Origin: Bacteroidota bacterium
GTDB lineage: Bacteria; Bacteroidota; Ignavibacteria; Ignavibacteriales; Melioribacteraceae
Length of the DNA stretch: 64,000 nucleotides
Assembly (NCBI GenBank): GCA_018829205.1
Contig: JAHJUE010000022.1
Location: forward strand, 1 to 64,000
Reading direction: 5' to 3'
A program made the position numbers and the translations under genes. Below, piece by piece: positions 27,282-36,224 of this stretch; position 1 is the stretch's first letter; each line of letters begins with the position of its first letter. A model generated the notes under the pieces. That model did not search any database. It had not been told where the DNA came from and worked only from the letters and a program-made list of their open reading frames with translations.

Positions 27282-29282
27282 TTATTTGGAATTCTCCAGA
27301 ACTATTTCAGCAATATCCTTTACAAATACTTCTTCGGATTTCTCAAATTCTTTTACCCCGTCCGACATCATAGTCATACAGAACGGACAAGCCGAAGCAA
27401 TTGTGTCCGGATTGGTTTCCAACGCTTCCTTTGTTCTGTTAATATTAATTCTTGTTCCTTCGGTCTCTTCCAAAAACATTCTGCCGCCCCCGGCACCGCA
27501 GCAGAAACCTTTATCTTTATTCCGCTGCATTTCAATAAGTTCGAGACCTTTAATTTCCTTTAAGGAATTTCGGGGTTCATCATATATCCCGTTGTACCTT
27601 CCAAGATAACAAGAATCATGGAAAGTTACCTTATTTTTTATTTCTTCAGCTTTTAGCTCAATTTTGTTTTCACTTATTAATCTGTTTATCATTTCTGTAT
27701 GATGTTCAACTTCATAGTTACCGCCGAATTGAGGGAATTCATTTTTTAATGAATTATAACAATGAGGACATCCTGTCACAATTTTTTTAACTCCGTAACC
27801 GTTAAGAATTTCTATATTTTCCTGCATCATCATTTGAGCTAAATATTCGTTTCCTAATCTTCTTGCTGTATCGCCGTTACATTTTTCCTCTGTGCCTAAA
27901 ATTCTAAAATTTATCCCGGCTTTCTGCATAATCTGGGCAAAAGCTTTTGTAACTTTCTGATATCTTGCATCAAACGATCCAGCGCATCCGACCCAAAAAA
28001 GCACTTCACAATCTTTATCCTCAGCCATTGTTTTAATATTCATGCCTTCAGCCCAATTAGCTCTATCCTGCCAATTAAAAGCCCACGGCGTAAAATTAGT
28101 TTCTATATTTTTAAATACATTATTTAATTCAGGAGGAAATTTGGATTCCATTAATGTTAAATTTCTTCTCATGTCAATAATTGAATCCAAATGTTCAATT
28201 GTAACAGGGCATTCTTGAACACAAGCCATGCATGTAGTACAAGCCCATAACTCATCTGCGGTTATATAATTATTAACTAATGTTTTATCGAGCACAGCTT
28301 CTTTTTCATTAACGCCTGCCAAAACTAAGGGCGCTTTCTCTTCCATTCTGTGTCTTATATCCACAATAATTTTTCTTGGGGATAATTTTTTTCCTGTATT
28401 TGAAGCCGGGCACGCATCGGTACAGCGCCCGCATTCGGTACATGCATAACCGTCCAACATTTGTTTCCATGTTAAATGATCAACATCGGCAGCCCCGAAT
28501 TGTTCAGTATTTTCATCTTCTAAATTTATAGGTTTAAGCGCATGCTGTTTATCACCTAATTTTTTGAAGAAAACATTCGGTATTGAAGAAAACACGTGAA
28601 GGTGTTTTGAATAAGGGAGAAAATTCATAAATCCAAATATTACAATAATATGAATCCACCAGAATATCTCATACCATAATTCTGAAGTATAACTGTGTCC
28701 AAGATAAATAAGAGGACTGATTAAAGCTGAAACTGGTCTAAATTCATATTCTCTTAATATAAATCCCTGATTCGCAATTTCAGAAACATTCTGACCGAAC
28801 ATTGATACAACAACTATTAAAATCATGCTTAAAATAAAAATTGCATCAAGCTGTCCTCCGGGACCAACATCCAGTCTTTTTATTTTTTGAATCAATCTTC
28901 TATAGAGCGCAAAAAATACGGCGCCAATAATAAGAACTCCGAAAACATCCTGTACAAATGTTATAACTGAATAAACAGGTCCGAGGAATTCCAATGAAAA
29001 ATCTGAATAAAATCCTTGAATTACCGCTTCAGCAACCGCAAATAGAAAAAGCATAAATCCCCAAAAAATTAAAAAGTGGATTGTGCCTGCAATTGGATCA
29101 CGAAGCAGTTTAGATTGGCCGAAAGCAATAATTAGTACATTTTTTATTCTTTGAGGAATGTTATCAAATCTGTTCTCATCCAGACCTATAGTTAAATAAC
29201 TGATTAATCTTTTTATGTTATAAAACAAAAAACCAAATGCAGAAATAAATACAAGTATAAAAACAATATTTTTTAGTCCCAT
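27282..29282 (-). CDS. Membrane Fe-S oxidoreductase, EMO-like (ETF:quinone oxidoreductase type)
   Basis: This 666-residue protein has about six N-terminal helices like NarI (residues 5-225), two 4Fe-4S sites (C281, C284, C287, C291; C348, C351, C354, C358) and an HdrD/GlpC-like C-terminal half with CCG domains (GCAGS, GCPHCYNSLK, HDSCYLGRYN, FCCGAGGGRMF). Proteins of this layout have been linked to electron flow from ETF to menaquinone (EMO) during beta-oxidation. A divergent acyl-CoA dehydrogenase gene lies 1 kb away, which fits. An lldE- or GlpC-type role is less likely because of the membrane half. Confidence 0.82.
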   Translation of the reverse strand: MGLKNIVFILVFISAFGFLFYNIKRLISYLTIGLDENRFDNIPQRIKNVLIIAFGQSKLLRDPIAGTIHFLIFWGFMLFLFAVAEAVIQGFYSDFSLEFLGPVYSVITFVQDVFGVLIIGAVFFALYRRLIQKIKRLDVGPGGQLDAIFILSMILIVVVSMFGQNVSEIANQGFILREYEFRPVSALISPLIYLGHSYTSELWYEIFWWIHIIVIFGFMNFLPYSKHLHVFSSIPNVFFKKLGDKQHALKPINLEDENTEQFGAADVDHLTWKQMLDGYACTECGRCTDACPASNTGKKLSPRKIIVDIRHRMEEKAPLVLAGVNEKEAVLDKTLVNNYITADELWACTTCMACVQECPVTIEHLDSIIDMRRNLTLMESKFPPELNNVFKNIETNFTPWAFNWQDRANWAEGMNIKTMAEDKDCEVLFWVGCAGSFDARYQKVTKAFAQIMQKAGINFRILGTEEKCNGDTARRLGNEYLAQMMMQENIEILNGYGVKKIVTGCPHCYNSLKNEFPQFGGNYEVEHHTEMINRLISENKIELKAEEIKNKVTFHDSCYLGRYNGIYDEPRNSLKEIKGLELIEMQRNKDKGFCCGAGGGRMFLEETEGTRININRTKEALETNPDTIASACPFCMTMMSDGVKEFEKSEEVFVKDIAEIVLENSK

Positions 29283-29292
29283 AAAATCCGTT

Positions 29293-30147
29293 TTATTTTA
29301 ATGTTGATTGGAAAAATAAATTGGTAACGTCAAGTACTCTTTCAAATTTATTATTGCTTGATTCAAATGGATGTACAATATCAAAAGTATGACCAGTTTT
29401 CATTATTTTCAAGAATTCTGTTTTGGATTTATCCGACCATTCATAAATTTTTTCAGCTTCGTCTATTTTAACCGCAAGGTCCTGCATTCCGTGAATTATT
29501 AACAAAGGTTTATTTAGTTCTTTCACCGCTTTTTCCAGATTCAATTTCCCCTCTGAATTATTTTCAATATCTTCAAGCAATGAAATATTTAATCTCATAA
29601 GCTGATTTGTACGAGTATTTAAAACTTCCCAGTAACCTTTTTTCCGCCAATCCTCTTTTTGTCTTTCAGAATATCTATCCAATTTTGAAATTGCCGACCA
29701 GGTGACAACTGAATTTACTACAGGCTTTTGGAAAGCGGTTAATAAAGCTATTGCCCCGCCCCTGCTATGCCCAATTAAACCAATCTTAGGATTTTCAATA
29801 GGGCTGCCGTGTCTGTCTCCGTCCCCGAAATATCCTTTAACATAAATGTCAATTATTTGTGACAGCTCGTTTAATTCCCTGGAAAAAGTATTTTCTGCGA
29901 ATTTATGCAATTCATCAAAATCCGTTAAACTTTCACCAACTCCGTTATGAGAGAAGTTAAATGTAATAACAAAAAATCCTTTGTCGGCCAAATAATTCCC
30001 AAGATAGGGACCAAATCCCCAATTCTTAAAGCCTTTAAAACCATGAACAAAGATCAGGCATTTATTAGTTGATAAGTTTTTTTCGCCGAATGTTGTAATT
30101 CGAATATTATGTTTTTCAGCAGTAAGAAAGTTGAAATCTTTGCTCAT
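29293..30147 (-). CDS. Alpha/beta hydrolase
   Basis: This 284-residue hydrolase has the fold of dienelactone or lipase-like enzymes: LIFVHGFKGFKNWG (oxyanion region), FNFSHNGVGES, nucleophile elbow GLIGHSRGGAIAL (Ser), LLIIHGMQDLAV (Asp) and KTGHTFD (His). Substrate unknown. I used ATG 30147 (MSKDFNF); an earlier TTG or ATG at 30198 would add 17 residues with no similarity I know. The gene lies 10 bases before the EMO-like gene and likely shares its operon. Confidence 0.85.
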   Translation of the reverse strand: MSKDFNFLTAEKHNIRITTFGEKNLSTNKCLIFVHGFKGFKNWGFGPYLGNYLADKGFFVITFNFSHNGVGESLTDFDELHKFAENTFSRELNELSQIIDIYVKGYFGDGDRHGSPIENPKIGLIGHSRGGAIALLTAFQKPVVNSVVTWSAISKLDRYSERQKEDWRKKGYWEVLNTRTNQLMRLNISLLEDIENNSEGKLNLEKAVKELNKPLLIIHGMQDLAVKIDEAEKIYEWSDKSKTEFLKIMKTGHTFDIVHPFESSNNKFERVLDVTNLFFQSTLK

Positions 30148-30321
30148 GGTGTAAATATGCCGATTAAGCCTTAAAAAGTCAAGATTTTGATTCAACAATA
30201 TAATTATTCAACTTTTTAATTTTGCAGCCGCATTTTCGTAAATATAAAATCGATATAAATTTTTTTTTACAAGTTTATTCCTTATTTTTTAATCCAACAA
30301 TCAATAAATAAATATGGGACT

Positions 30322-31467
30322 ATGCCGATAAATTATACCGAAGAACACGAAATGCTCCGTAATATGGTGCGTGAATTTACCGATTCAGAAATTAGACCGT
30401 TAGCAAGTAAAATAGATGAACAAGAATATATTCCTAAAGAATTAATTACTAAGATTGCCGGCATCGGTCTTCTAGGAACTCCCTTTCCCGAAAAATACGG
30501 AGGCGGAGGTTTCGGAGAACTTGGTTTTTGCATTGCCCAGGAAGAAGTTACAAAAGCATGCGCCTCAACCGCGGCTTTTATTGGAGCTCATATTTCAATT
30601 GGCACAAACGCTATTTATATAGGCGGCTCGGAAGAATTAAAAATGAAGTATCTCCCTTCTCTTACTTCGGGAGAAAAAATAGCTGCGTTTTCATTAACAG
30701 AAGCCGGAGCGGGTTCTGATTCTTTTAATCTAAAAACTGAAGCAAAATTTACAGGAAGTAAATGGATTTTAAACGGAGAAAAACTTTGGGTTACCAACGG
30801 AGCAATTGCCGATGTCTTTTCCGTTTTTGCCAGAACTGAAAAAGGAATTACCGGATTTGTAGTTGAAAAAGAATTTAAAGGAGTTTCAGTAGGACCCAAT
30901 GAAAAAAAATTAGGCATAAGAGGAAGCGTAACAAATTCCCTTAATTTTGATAACGTGGAAATTCCCGAAGAAAATATCATCGGAGCCGAAGGCAGAGGGT
31001 TTTTAATTGCTATGAAGACTCTTGATGCGGGACGATTAGGTATCGGCGCCGGAAGCGTTGGAGCCGCTAAAGAAATGATTCGTCTTTCGGTAGAATATGC
31101 TACACAAAGAAAGCAATTTGATCAGCAGATCGCTAAATTTCAGGGTATACAATTTATGATTTCGGACATGACTACAAGAACTTATGCAATGGAAAGTATG
31201 CTGCAGCGGGTTGCTGAAAAATATGATTTGGGTTTGGATATTTCCGAAGAAGCTGCTATTGTAAAACTTTTCTGTTCTGAAAATGTTTCTGTAGTAGCCG
31301 ATACTGCATTGCAGATTCACGGCGGAATGGGATTTTCAAGAGATCTTCCTATTGAAAGATACTACCGCGATGCGAGGATTTTAAGAATTTTTGAAGGCAC
31401 TAGCGAAATTCAAAAACTGATTATTAGCAGAAAAACGTTAAAGAAGAAAGGTAAATGGGATTTTTAA
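30322..31467 (+). CDS. Acyl-CoA dehydrogenase
   Basis: This 381-residue FAD enzyme makes the first oxidation of acyl-CoA, passing electrons to ETF. Blocks are FSLTEAGAGSDSFNLKTEA (FAD), KLWVTNGAIADVFSVFARTE, LDAGRLGIGAGSVGAAKEM, RKQFDQQIAKFQGIQFMI and QIHGGMGFSRDLPIERYYRDARILRI. E358 in FEGTSEIQ is in the position of the catalytic base of short- and medium-chain enzymes. It heads an operon whose next gene is a HisA-like protein; with the EMO-like protein divergent, fatty-acid use is the likely theme. No ETF genes are in the window. Confidence 0.94.
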   Translation: MPINYTEEHEMLRNMVREFTDSEIRPLASKIDEQEYIPKELITKIAGIGLLGTPFPEKYGGGGFGELGFCIAQEEVTKACASTAAFIGAHISIGTNAIYIGGSEELKMKYLPSLTSGEKIAAFSLTEAGAGSDSFNLKTEAKFTGSKWILNGEKLWVTNGAIADVFSVFARTEKGITGFVVEKEFKGVSVGPNEKKLGIRGSVTNSLNFDNVEIPEENIIGAEGRGFLIAMKTLDAGRLGIGAGSVGAAKEMIRLSVEYATQRKQFDQQIAKFQGIQFMISDMTTRTYAMESMLQRVAEKYDLGLDISEEAAIVKLFCSENVSVVADTALQIHGGMGFSRDLPIERYYRDARILRIFEGTSEIQKLIISRKTLKKKGKWDF

Positions 31468-31468
31468 T

Positions 31469-32221
31469 ATGCCGAATAAAGTATTAGTAATTCCGTCAAT
31501 TGATATAAAAGATAGAAAAACCGTTAGAGTGGTGAAAGGTATCCCTGAACTTAACTGCAGCGATTACGGAAACGACCCTGTAGAAATGGCGCTTATATGG
31601 AGAGCGGAAAACGCAAAATGTCTACATGTGGTTGATTTTAACGCTGCTCATGATCATTCTCATACAAATTTTGATATAGTAAAAAAAATATGCGAGTCAG
31701 TAATAATACCTGTTGAACTCGGTGGCGGAATCAAAACATTTGAAGACGCGAAAGAACTTTTTGATTTGGGAGTGTTTAGACTGGTTGTAGGATCAATGGC
31801 TTTTCAATCACCCGACAAATTTGAAAAATTGCTGAACCATTACGGACCTAAATTAATTTCAGCCGCAATTGATGTTATTGATGATGAAGTAGTGGTTAGC
31901 GGAAGATCAGTAAAAACAGGAATACCAGTTTCCAAATACGCCAAACAACTTGTTGAAATGGGAACCGAACGATTAATTGTTACAGATGTCAATTTAAACG
32001 GTATGCTGAAGGGACCCAACATAGATCTATGCAAAAGAGTAGCCGATGAAACAGGCATAAGTGTTACCCTTTCGGGAGGTATCAGCGGCTATCCAGACTT
32101 AAAAAAAGTTCAGGATGCAGCCGATAAAATAGATTCTGTTATTATTGGAAGAGCACTTTATGAGAATAAATTTCCATGTCAGAAAATCTGGCGTGTAGCC
32201 GAAAGCGGAATATTTAATTGA
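31469..32221 (+). CDS. HisA-like (ProFAR isomerase) paralogue outside the his operon
   Basis: This 250-residue TIM barrel is clearly of the HisA/HisF family: IPSIDIKDRKTVRVVKG, VVDFNAA, PVELGGGIKTFEDA, AAIDVIDDEV, TDVNLNGMLKGPN and SGGISGYPDL. D12 is kept. The conserved acid of the (K/R)DG motif, the general acid in HisA and PriA, is Asn177 here, and the Gly-Trp near 145 is SGR. A second, complete HisA (51577-52296) is encoded in the his operon. So this copy is probably not the pathway enzyme. It starts 1 base after the acyl-CoA dehydrogenase stop and is followed by a cNMP-binding gene. Confidence 0.82.
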   Translation: MPNKVLVIPSIDIKDRKTVRVVKGIPELNCSDYGNDPVEMALIWRAENAKCLHVVDFNAAHDHSHTNFDIVKKICESVIIPVELGGGIKTFEDAKELFDLGVFRLVVGSMAFQSPDKFEKLLNHYGPKLISAAIDVIDDEVVVSGRSVKTGIPVSKYAKQLVEMGTERLIVTDVNLNGMLKGPNIDLCKRVADETGISVTLSGGISGYPDLKKVQDAADKIDSVIIGRALYENKFPCQKIWRVAESGIFN

Positions 32222-32229
32222 GGTGATAA

Positions 32230-32790
32230 ATGGAACCGAACAGCAAATATGTAAAAAGCAGTTTTTGGACAAACCTTTTTAAATCTCCTACAGCAAAAAG
32301 CGAAATAGAGACATTACTTTTATCTCTTCCTCCTTTTAGAAAACTTGACAATAAACATATCAATCTTCTGCTTAAAATTGTGCATCACAGAACCTATGTT
32401 CCTAATGAATATATTTTTCATCAAGGGGATCCCGGAATAGGATTATATATTATTCAAGACGGAGAAGTTCTAATTTCTCACAAAAGCGAAAACGGCTATG
32501 AACATAAATTTGTAAAACTCGGGGTTGGAGATTTCTTCGGTGAATTGGCTTTACTTGACGGAGAACTCCGCTCAGCTTCCGCTCTTTCATTAAAAGAATC
32601 TAAACTGATTGTAATTTTCCGCCCGGATTTGGATGAATTTATTGAAAAATTTCCGAAGAAAGGGATTGACATTCTGAGAGGAATTTCGCAAATAATAACT
32701 ACTCGGCTTAGAAGAGTAAACGAAGATTACGTTTCTCTTTATAATAAATCGATTGAACAAATTCAGGATACTCAAAATGGAAGCAATTAA
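32230..32790 (+). CDS. Cyclic nucleotide-binding domain protein
   Basis: This 186-residue protein has one cNMP-binding beta-roll (residues about 32-150): EYIFHQGDPGIGLYIIQDGEVLISH and the phosphate-binding cassette GDFFGELALLDGELRSASA. The following helices (IDILRGISQIITTRLRRVNE) are the usual C-helix, but there is no helix-turn-helix, so it is not a Crp-type regulator by itself. It ends inside the start of uspA (14-base overlap). Inferred role: nucleotide-sensing partner, ligand unknown. Confidence 0.85.
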   Translation: MEPNSKYVKSSFWTNLFKSPTAKSEIETLLLSLPPFRKLDNKHINLLLKIVHHRTYVPNEYIFHQGDPGIGLYIIQDGEVLISHKSENGYEHKFVKLGVGDFFGELALLDGELRSASALSLKESKLIVIFRPDLDEFIEKFPKKGIDILRGISQIITTRLRRVNEDYVSLYNKSIEQIQDTQNGSN

Positions 32791-33244
32791 AAAAATATTA
32801 GTTCCTGTTGATTTCTCCGATTATTCTAAAAACGCACTACGATATGCCGTAAGTTTTGCAAAACTGTTTAACGCTAAAATGTATATTCAATACGTTGTGG
32901 AACCTGCGGTTTACCCGGCTGATTTCAGTCTTGGCCAAGTAGCAATTCCTACAACTGATGTTGATATGGCGCAAAGAGCGGAAAACGAATTAAACAGATT
33001 AGCAGAAGAAGAAATAGGCACGTCGGTTGAATATGAAAAAATAATTAAAACCGGTAAACCATTTATGGAAATTATTGAAGCCGCTTCTGAAATTGACGCC
33101 GATTTAATTATTATTGCTACTCACGGTCATACCGGCGTTGAGCATTTGTTATTCGGAAGCACTGCTGAAAAAGTTGTAAGAAAATCACCGTGCCCGGTTC
33201 TTACTCTTCGCGATCCTATTAAAGGTTTTAAATTCACTAAATAA
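32777..33244 (+). CDS. Universal stress protein, ATP-binding type
   Basis: This 155-residue UspA-domain protein begins IKKILVPVDFSDYSKNALRYAVSFAKLFNAKMYIQYVV and ends with ATHGHTGVEHLLFGSTAEKVVRKSPCPVLTL. The loop GHTGVEHLLFGST is the G-2x-G-9x-GS/T motif of ATP-binding members. ATG 32777 overlaps the cNMP gene by 14 bases, which suggests coupled synthesis. A TTG at 32753 would lengthen it without family support. Confidence 0.9.
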   Translation: MEAIKKILVPVDFSDYSKNALRYAVSFAKLFNAKMYIQYVVEPAVYPADFSLGQVAIPTTDVDMAQRAENELNRLAEEEIGTSVEYEKIIKTGKPFMEIIEAASEIDADLIIIATHGHTGVEHLLFGSTAEKVVRKSPCPVLTLRDPIKGFKFTK

Positions 33245-33247
33245 AAA

Positions 33248-34036
33248 ATGAATTTTAAACCCGGGCAGGAACTTAATAATATAATTTCCGATAATATTTC
33301 CGGAAGCGGATTACTGTTGGAAAAACTGAATAATTATCTTTTAAATAATTTTAACGAAATTGATACAGAATATCTTATCCCCTATCTGAAAAAAAATCTT
33401 TCCGAATTTTCAAACATTAAAAATTACTTAAACGATTTAGAAAATTTTCTCCGAAATAACCCTCGCCGTTTGGAATATTTTTTAAAAGATGTTAAAAATA
33501 AAAGTTCAAACTTGGCATTTAAAATTTATAAAAACAGCTTTCATGAATTGAACAAGTACAATAAATTTATAACCATTTCAAACAGTAATACTGTAATAAA
33601 ATTTTTCGAACAATTTCCTATGGATAAAAAAAATATATCAGTTGCTGTTTGTGAATCGAGACCAATATTGGAAGGCAGATTAGCCGCAATAGAGTTATTA
33701 AACTCAGGCGCCAATGTTAAAATAATTACTGAAGCAATGATTGCAAAAGAGATTAATAAAATTGACGCTGCTGTAATTGGCGCCGATTCAATTTTAAGAA
33801 ACGGCAATGTTGTAAATAAAATTGGGAGCAGATTAATAGCGGTTCTATGCAAATATTATAATAAACCGTTTTACGTGCTGGCAGATAAATCCAAAATATC
33901 TAATACAAATAAATTTATACCTAAGAAAAAACCAATGCAGGAAATTTGGGATGGGAAACCGGGAAAGATAAAAATTGAGAATTATTATTTTGAAGTTATA
34001 GAGAAAGAGTTAATTACAAACATTTTTACAGATTAA
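33248..34036 (+). CDS. eIF-2B-like / sugar phosphate isomerase family protein
   Basis: This 262-residue protein has the IF-2B domain: ISVAVCESRPILEGRLAAIELLNSGANVKIITEAMIAKEINKIDAAVIGADSILRNGNVVNKIGS and KPFYVLADKSKI. The active-site Cys of CESRP and Asp of GADSI are those of MtnA and of ribose-1,5-bisphosphate isomerase. The N-terminal helical part is shorter than in MtnA. The reaction is not identifiable from sequence; a small sugar-phosphate isomerase is likely. It follows uspA by 3 bases and ends the operon that begins with acyl-CoA dehydrogenase. Confidence 0.8.
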   Translation: MNFKPGQELNNIISDNISGSGLLLEKLNNYLLNNFNEIDTEYLIPYLKKNLSEFSNIKNYLNDLENFLRNNPRRLEYFLKDVKNKSSNLAFKIYKNSFHELNKYNKFITISNSNTVIKFFEQFPMDKKNISVAVCESRPILEGRLAAIELLNSGANVKIITEAMIAKEINKIDAAVIGADSILRNGNVVNKIGSRLIAVLCKYYNKPFYVLADKSKISNTNKFIPKKKPMQEIWDGKPGKIKIENYYFEVIEKELITNIFTD

Positions 34037-34038
34037 TC

Positions 34039-34635
34039 CTATTGTCCTAATTCTTCCAAAGATTTTTCGGCAATCTGCGCAACCGATGAATTTGGAAATC
34101 TTAAAACAACATTTTCCCAAATTTCTTTTGCTTTAGCCGTATTACCTCTTCCGGCAGCAATAGCTCCCAAATTATAATTTGCTTCATGATTATTTTTATC
34201 TATTTCTAGAATCCTTTTAGTGTATTCTTCTGCTTTTTCAAGATTACGCATATTATAATAAGCAATTGTAATACCCAAAAGTATATCTATTCTTTTCGGA
34301 TTTTTATTTAGAATGGTTTTGTAAAGTTCAACAGCTTTTTCTGGATTGTGCGCTGAGGCGAGAAGATCTGCATATTTTTTTACTTGAGATGTGTCATCCG
34401 GATTTTCTTCAACTGCTTTTTGAAGCATTTCCATCTGATGTATTATATTATTAGATACGTTTCCCTTTCCCGGAGATTCTCCGTTATTTAACCCTTTATG
34501 TATATCGTCATTTGGCATTATCTCAGTTGTCTCTTTGGTACCGGATTGATTGATTGAATTCTGAGTAGTTAATATTATTATAAATATAACTAATGCAAAA
34601 ATTCCCAAATAGATATATACAGTTTTAATTTTCAT
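34039..34635 (-). CDS. Membrane-anchored TPR protein
   Basis: This 198-residue protein has one N-terminal membrane helix (residues 5-24) and, after a Gly/Asn-rich linker, about three tetratricopeptide repeats (for example PEKAVELYKTILNKNPKRIDILLGITIAYYNMRNLEKAEEYTKRILEIDKNNHEANYNLGAIAAG). It likely faces the periplasm and binds other proteins. It is convergent with the eIF-2B-like gene, 2 bases apart, with no visible terminator. Confidence 0.85.
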   Translation of the reverse strand: MKIKTVYIYLGIFALVIFIIILTTQNSINQSGTKETTEIMPNDDIHKGLNNGESPGKGNVSNNIIHQMEMLQKAVEENPDDTSQVKKYADLLASAHNPEKAVELYKTILNKNPKRIDILLGITIAYYNMRNLEKAEEYTKRILEIDKNNHEANYNLGAIAAGRGNTAKAKEIWENVVLRFPNSSVAQIAEKSLEELGQ

Positions 34636-34729
34636 TTAATACTTTTTGTCTGAAATTCTTTTGCTAAAGTTCATAAAAAAAAATATATAAAACAACTTTG
34701 TAATACCCGGTGTGATTTTAATATGAATT

Positions 34730-35086
34730 CTAAACAGCTTCTAATTGAGCGCTTAAACTTTTTGCGCTAATCATAAAATGACTTCCGTGCCATTTTATGT
34801 TTCCGTTCTTTTCGAACCATATTATTTGTGGAGATTCATGTCTAACGGATGTTTCATTTTCAATTTTATTGCTTAACGCGCGGCTTTTAATAACATTAAC
34901 TTGTACAATTTTTAAACCGTTGTCGCTGTCTAATTTTGAACACCAGGTTTCCAATATTTTTCCTGCGGTAAAACTTACTGTGCAAACCGGCGAAAATTTA
35001 AAAACTATCAATTCATTTTTATTTAATGATCCCGTTTTGGTATTTTCCCACTCATCTTCATTTTTAATTTCTGCAATATCAATCAT
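34730..35086 (-). CDS. ytxJ: Bacilliredoxin BrxC/YtxJ family protein
   Basis: This 118-residue thioredoxin-like protein matches the YtxJ/BrxC family: LIVFKFSPVCTVSFTAGKIL with a single active Cys, and SVRHESPQIIWFEKNGNIKWHGSHFMISAKSL, a very characteristic tail. YtxJ proteins remove bacillithiol from proteins. This suggests the organism makes bacillithiol. A possible Bacteroidetes-type promoter lies 28 bases upstream. Confidence 0.87.
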   Translation of the reverse strand: MIDIAEIKNEDEWENTKTGSLNKNELIVFKFSPVCTVSFTAGKILETWCSKLDSDNGLKIVQVNVIKSRALSNKIENETSVRHESPQIIWFEKNGNIKWHGSHFMISAKSLSAQLEAV

Positions 35087-35113
35087 TTAAATCCTTTGTT
35101 TTTTAATTGGCAG

Positions 35114-35144
35114 CAAAAATAGAACAATAATTTTTAAAGAGCAA
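35114..35144 (-). promoter_or_regulatory. Possible promoter of ytxJ
   Basis: On the minus strand TTG (35144-35142) is followed after 20 bases by TATTTTTG (35121-35114), which fits the TTG/TAnnTTTG pattern. Only three of four bases of the -33 box match, so this is a modest prediction. Confidence 0.4.
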
Positions 35145-35256
35145 TTTTAGAAATTTTAAAAAATGTGATATAGATCTGTAAAGAATTTATTTTTATTGCC
35201 GATAATAAAAATAACTTATGCTATAATAATATTTTTGTTTAATTTAGGGTCAGAAA

Positions 35257-36144
35257 ATGAGCTTTACTACTGTGAGTAATATTCTGGAAGATAATAAACG
35301 AAAAACAAAACTGGCGCTTGAGGAAGTTTATAGTCTTCCGGCAATGTCCCGAATGGTAATAGAAGTATCTAAACTTCTAGATGACCCGCGTACTAATAAT
35401 ATTGTACTTGAAAAATTAATATCAAAAGATCAGGGTATTGCAGCAAAAGTATTAGCTATTGCAAATTCGCCTTTATACGGATTAAGAAGAAAGGTCTCAA
35501 CTATAGATTTTGCTATACTTGTTATCGGATTTGCCGAAATGAAAAGTATAGTGCTTGCTCTTTCGGTTATGGACGCACTTCAAATAAAATCAGGGAAACA
35601 TTTTGACCATTTGGAATTCTGGCGCCATTCTACAATTATTGCCGCTGCGTCAAGAAGAATTATGGAAGACCTTGGTTTTAATAAAGGCGGCGAAGTTCTT
35701 TTAGCCGGACTTCTTCATGATATGGGGATTGGCGTAATATTCAGATTTTTCAAAAAAGAATTTGAGCTAATAAATGAAGAAGTAATTGTAAACAAGATGT
35801 CTCTTAAGGATGCTCAAATAAAACACCTCGGTTTAACTCATCAGGAAATTGGATCTATAATCTGCGAAAATTGGAATCTGCCTGAAAATTTATGCGATGC
35901 AATTTTATATCACGAAAACCCTTCGTTAAGTAAAAAAGATAAAATAGTTCCTTCAATTGTACATCTGTCAGATTATTTAACCCAGAAATTTAATATCGGA
36001 TCATTCGGCTGGGATAAAGATATTAAATTTGATGAAGATGTTCTTGAATTGCTTCACTTCAGTTCAATGTCCGAATTAGACGAGTTTACAATTAATTATA
36101 AAAGTCTTTTTCAGCAGGAACTCGAAAATATTAAAATTATTTAA
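35257..36144 (+). CDS. HDOD domain protein
   Basis: This 295-residue protein carries an HDOD domain through residues 20-230: YSLPAMSRMVIEVSKLLDDPRTNNIVLEKLISKDQGIAAKVLAIANSPLYGLRRKVSTIDFAILVIGFAEMKSIVL, then GGEVLLAGLLHDMGIGVIFRFF (H-D pair), GLTHQEIGSIICENWNLPENLCDAILYHENP. Family members are signalling proteins, often without enzyme activity, and here no output domain is attached. Its partner is not evident; neighbours are unrelated. Confidence 0.9.
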   Translation: MSFTTVSNILEDNKRKTKLALEEVYSLPAMSRMVIEVSKLLDDPRTNNIVLEKLISKDQGIAAKVLAIANSPLYGLRRKVSTIDFAILVIGFAEMKSIVLALSVMDALQIKSGKHFDHLEFWRHSTIIAAASRRIMEDLGFNKGGEVLLAGLLHDMGIGVIFRFFKKEFELINEEVIVNKMSLKDAQIKHLGLTHQEIGSIICENWNLPENLCDAILYHENPSLSKKDKIVPSIVHLSDYLTQKFNIGSFGWDKDIKFDEDVLELLHFSSMSELDEFTINYKSLFQQELENIKII

Positions 36145-36224
36145 TCAGCATTAATATTTAGTTTTTTATTTTTTTCCCTAAACCCATATCATTATATTGC
36201 ACCCGGGAAAATTAGGAGAGAAAA

